Shown here: one piece after another, positions 60,801 through 64,000 of the stretch
Numbering within the stretch: position 1 is the stretch's first letter
Layout of the letters: every line of letters starts with the position of its first letter
Source: Lepidodermella squamata
Lineage: Eukaryota > Gastrotricha
Direction: 5' to 3'
Assembly: GCA_047495785.1 (NCBI GenBank)
Contig: JBLDXI010000017.1
Span: forward strand, 248,001 to 312,000
DNA: 64,000 bases
Notes under the pieces: model-generated
The model's database searches: none
What the model was told of the DNA's origin: nothing
The model's input: only the letters and a program-made list of their open reading frames with translations
Program-made: the position numbers and the translations under genes

Positions 60801-63800
60801 TTCAGCGAAACGGGTGATTAAATTACCGGAAATTTTCCAGAAAAACGGCGCGGTCTCAATAAACAGCGTTCACCACGTTGACAAGCAGCAAAAACTCGTC
60901 GTAGTGCTGAATGACTCGAAAATCGAGCAATTCGACGCGGAAAGCGACTGCCGGGCTTGCGCGAAAACCGGCGAAGAAGATCTCGAATCAACAGGTGGTG
61001 TTGTGATTTACAAGCTAAGACCGACCGTTAGGCGAGGCGGGGCTCAAAGCTCGGCCGTTTTAAGCGCATCGGACCAAAATTTCGACCAACCCGTGGCAGT
61101 TCTGGCCATGCCGGCGTTTTTACAATCGCAATATTTGTCGAAATCGCCGAGTTTCTACGCGGTAGAGCCGGAGATTTTGAAAAATTCCGCCGGGTTTCTG
61201 CTCAATTTACTGCCTGGGTCGAATTCAATTGCGTTATATTGCCTTCAAATGGGTGAAACTACGAATTTGAACCCGCTGGTAACGCTGAGTTTAGCCTCGG
61301 ATGACCACGTGACGCGGTTTATCTACTGCCCGGATGTTGATACGATAACAGCCGGGTCGTGCCAGGGCCGGTTGTCATTCTGGAAAAAACTCCCCGGGTC
61401 GAGTTCGAGCGAAAAATCCGTGCTGAAATCGCCGATGAAGTCGCCGGAAAAGGTGTTATCCGAAGAAATTTCCCCGTTGCCTTACCAGTTCGACGTGCCA
61501 ACCGTGCGGCATTTACTCAAAATTTCACATGCGGTTAGGCTAGATCAGCGTTACACTGTTTCGTGCCCGAATGGGTGGTCGGAAATGGCGGGAGACCAGG
61601 CGTCCCGCATGCACCCGGGCGGGCCGGGTACGGATCTATCGCCGACCAGGGCTGGGGCGAGTGGTCCCAACCCGCCTACCCGGGCTTTTGTGAGACACGG
61701 GTCGTGCCTCCGGGACACCTGCGACATTCAAACGAGCGAAAGTTCGTTCTACGCCCATTTCGACCTCGCCTTCACTCATTCGCTTCATGTCAGCCATATC
61801 GTTGCCTTACTCGGTTTCGACCCGCTTGACTGCTCGCTGGAGGACTGTAAGGTGTACCTACTACGGCAAAAAGACACGTGGGGCGCGATTAAATTCGGAA
61901 ATTTACGAAATAACTCGCAAAATTCGTCGAATTCGAAATCAGGTCTTCACGCTTTATCGACAAATTTCGACTTCGGCTCCTACGAAATTTTGTGTGGGCC
62001 GGTTGAGGTTAGTCAGTACGTGTTGCGGAACGAGCAGCCCGGCTCGGTTAACTCACCCAGCGGGCCGTTGAAAGCTGTGGTTATGCTAACATCGCCCGAA
62101 TTGATGACAACCCCGAGTCGGAGTTTGACTGTTCTAGTCGAATACAGCGCGTCTAGTGTCGGTCTAGCGGCGGCCTACAGCCAACAACAGCATATTTTGA
62201 GCGAGGCGGGGTCTAGCGTGTTAGGCTCAACCACCCCACCGCCGCCTAATGTTGGCCCACCGGCGATTTCAGCGACATTATCCGTCACTCCGATGTATCT
62301 ACCGAAGTACAAGCAAATTCAATCGAGCCCTATGAAGCGCCATTTAATGGCGAGCTTGGTCGATTTGCCGGACTTTTTATTCCAGGAAGACGCTCAGAAC
62401 AACTTTTTCAACTATTTACTCTCGCTATCCGGGCAAAATTTGTCGAATTTTAACATGGAATCACAGGCTAATGTTGTTGATGCGCTGAGCCTTCTTTCAT
62501 GGCTGCTGAATGTCAGTCAAACTGAGATAAGCGGGTCGACTTTCTCGCGAATTTCGCAGAAGGTCGTCGAAAATTTCGATTCCCTCCTGCAAATCGCGTA
62601 CATTTTCCCGGCGACAAGTTCGCGAGAAGCCGCGACAATTTTGTCCGAGATAATTCTGCTGATTTCCGAACGAAAAGGCGGTAAATCGATTTCGTCCATT
62701 GTCGAGCGGTTTTTCGACGGAATTTTTCTCGATCAAATGACGACGCAAATTCAGTCGCCGACAATTTTGCATCTGTTCCTGAAACTCGCGTCACGCCTCG
62801 CTGAAATTCAACTGGTTTCGCCCGGTAATGCGTTACCTGTAGCTGGTTTCGCGAAACTCGCCGCCCTCGGTGAAATTTTGTCGTTGCAAACGAATTCCGA
62901 ACGGGTTCAAATGGTTTCAGGCGATTCGTTGACTGCGAGTTCGAAGCTTTTCGACCTACCCCTGCCGACTCATCTGCTCGATACGTTTGTAAGACCGTCG
63001 TACGCTGCTGTGGTAGCGGGTCTTTTCGGCAACCCGGGTTCGGGTAATAACGGGTTCTCCAGCGGCCCGCCTGGTTTAGCCGATTCGTCGAAACTGAACG
63101 ACGGCCCTTGGTCGAATTTCTCGCCCTATTCGTTTCAAATGCCAGGCTTCGGCCAGAAAGTAATACCGACCCAGCCGCAGAAAATCACGGCGGCAGATTT
63201 CCCAGAGTTACCCGCTCCGGGTGATGTCGCGTACTCGCCCGGGCCTCGTCACATTTTCGGCCTGATTGAGTACGAATGTCTTCATTTTCGATTTCATAAA
63301 TTCTGCCAGGGTGCTAGGGCCGGGTCGCCTAGGGCTGGGTTTAAGGTGGCTCCACCGCCCTCGATCCGCCTGCCGAGTTCGGTCGCGTCTCAGCTGGTAC
63401 CAGCTAACCCGGAACCAGCCTGGAACCTACCCCAGGGCGCGAATCAAGCGACCCAGCCGATTTTACCCCTGGTTCATTCGTACTTCCCGACACTATCCGA
63501 GGCAAATGCGGCGTTTAGCCACGCCCTCGACCCGATAGTCGCTAATGCCAACAAAAAATCGAGTGGGATGATGTTTACGGTCGATGAGGTTCCAACAGCC
63601 GATGAAGTCCCAGTCACGAGTTCCGTGCCAATTTCGGTGATTTACGTCGCGAATAACGTTCAATCATCCGTACCACCGACCCCGAAACCAACCCCATATA
63701 TCACGCCATCAGTCACGCCGCCAAATGAGCCGTCGAATCTGCCGGCGATTCTACCCGGCCCGGTTTCGGTACCGCCAAACCAGTTGTCAAGCAACGCGGC

Positions 63801-64000
63801 TAATTCGCAGGATGCGCAAAGTCTCGGCCATAATTTCGACTACCTAACAAATATGTTGGTGCTAGATTATTGCAATAACTGGGTCGCGTTCGATAGATCA
63901 AGCGCGAGCTCGCGGCGATTTGTCGATCTCGACTTTGGCCGGCCTGTTGTCCTAACCGGGTTCATAATCCCCGTCAACGCTGACGTGCTATCCGTCGCTG
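57890..64000 (+). CDS. BIRC6: BIRC6/BRUCE giant IAP ubiquitin ligase (5' part, runs off the edge)
   Basis: Exons 57890-58046, 58102-58501, 58558-59607 and 60366 to beyond 64000. The first three agree in phase with 55-56-nt introns; the third intron is 758 nt. BIRC6 is a very large anti-apoptotic E2/E3 protein; its UBC domain would lie beyond the window. A BIR domain is coded at about 58882-59092: TFLEWPHIDYEWAGP, AGFYYQP, then zinc ligands CFQC, HERH and C (PSCPMV). WD40-like strands surround it (SNSDGLIISANNAGNVILWD is one). The last exon is open for over 3.6 kb with no stop and codes acidic, Ser/Pro-rich stretches and, near the right edge, a galactose-binding-like block (FVDLDFGRPVVLTGF). 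It is missed by searches that require a stop inside the window. Confidence 0.88.

Overview
The window is eukaryotic and animal. Coding regions are split by very short GT-AG introns, mostly 50-58 nt. The proteins include metazoan families: a BIRC6/BRUCE giant IAP, a TTLL5-type tubulin polyglutamylase, an atlastin GTPase, a class C GPCR, a TIR-domain protein and ZC2HC1-type zinc-finger proteins. The compact genes, short introns and AT-rich spacers suggest a small invertebrate of nematode or tardigrade grade. That placement is inference; nothing here fixes the phylum.

Layout. 0-8.5 kb: two paralogous Ser/Arg-rich C2HC zinc-finger genes enclose two paralogous orphan 7TM receptors (order Z-G-G-Z, all plus strand). 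8.5-10 kb, minus: a TIR protein with an apparently inactive trypsin-like N-terminal region and a C-terminal CaaX box; its 3' end meets that of the second zinc-finger gene tail to tail. 10.9-14.8 kb and 27.4-31.5 kb: clusters of small secreted-protein genes. Four of these (12.8, 13.8-14.8, 27.4 and 28.5 kb) share one cysteine-rich module, cut at the same place by a phase-2 intron. Two others (30.1, 31.1 kb) form a separate two-cysteine family. The Gly-rich gene at 11 kb has a relative at 48.2-48.9 kb with an identical signal-peptide exon layout. 15-27 kb holds no convincing gene; it contains fold-back and inverted-repeat elements and a decayed retrotransposon. 31.9-34 kb: an intronless class C GPCR. 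34.4-35.5 kb, minus: a divergent Kunitz-like protein with a possible GPI tail. 35.5-40.9 kb: gene-free, partly rich in CpG. 40.9-41.7 kb, minus: an unrecognised 192-aa protein.

41.76-43.58 kb is an internally decayed P/THAP9-superfamily DNA transposon with a perfect 8-bp target duplication. At 2.0 kb and 39.96 kb there are two 31-bp palindromes made only of this element's two tips, each flanked by its own perfect 8-bp duplication. They look like excision scars of vanished copies.

45.6-64 kb is an ordinary gene-dense stretch: atlastin (+), a Gly/Ala/His-rich secreted protein (-), a 188-aa unknown (-), TTLL5 (-, 12 exons), a possible small secreted protein (-), methionine-R-sulfoxide reductase (+) and the 5' part of BIRC6 (+), which runs off the right edge. 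Most genes are unrelated housekeeping or signalling functions. Common themes are small secreted products driven by TATA promoters, and tandem duplication. Exon boundaries were derived by hand from splice consensus, frame and paralogue or family agreement; none has transcript support.
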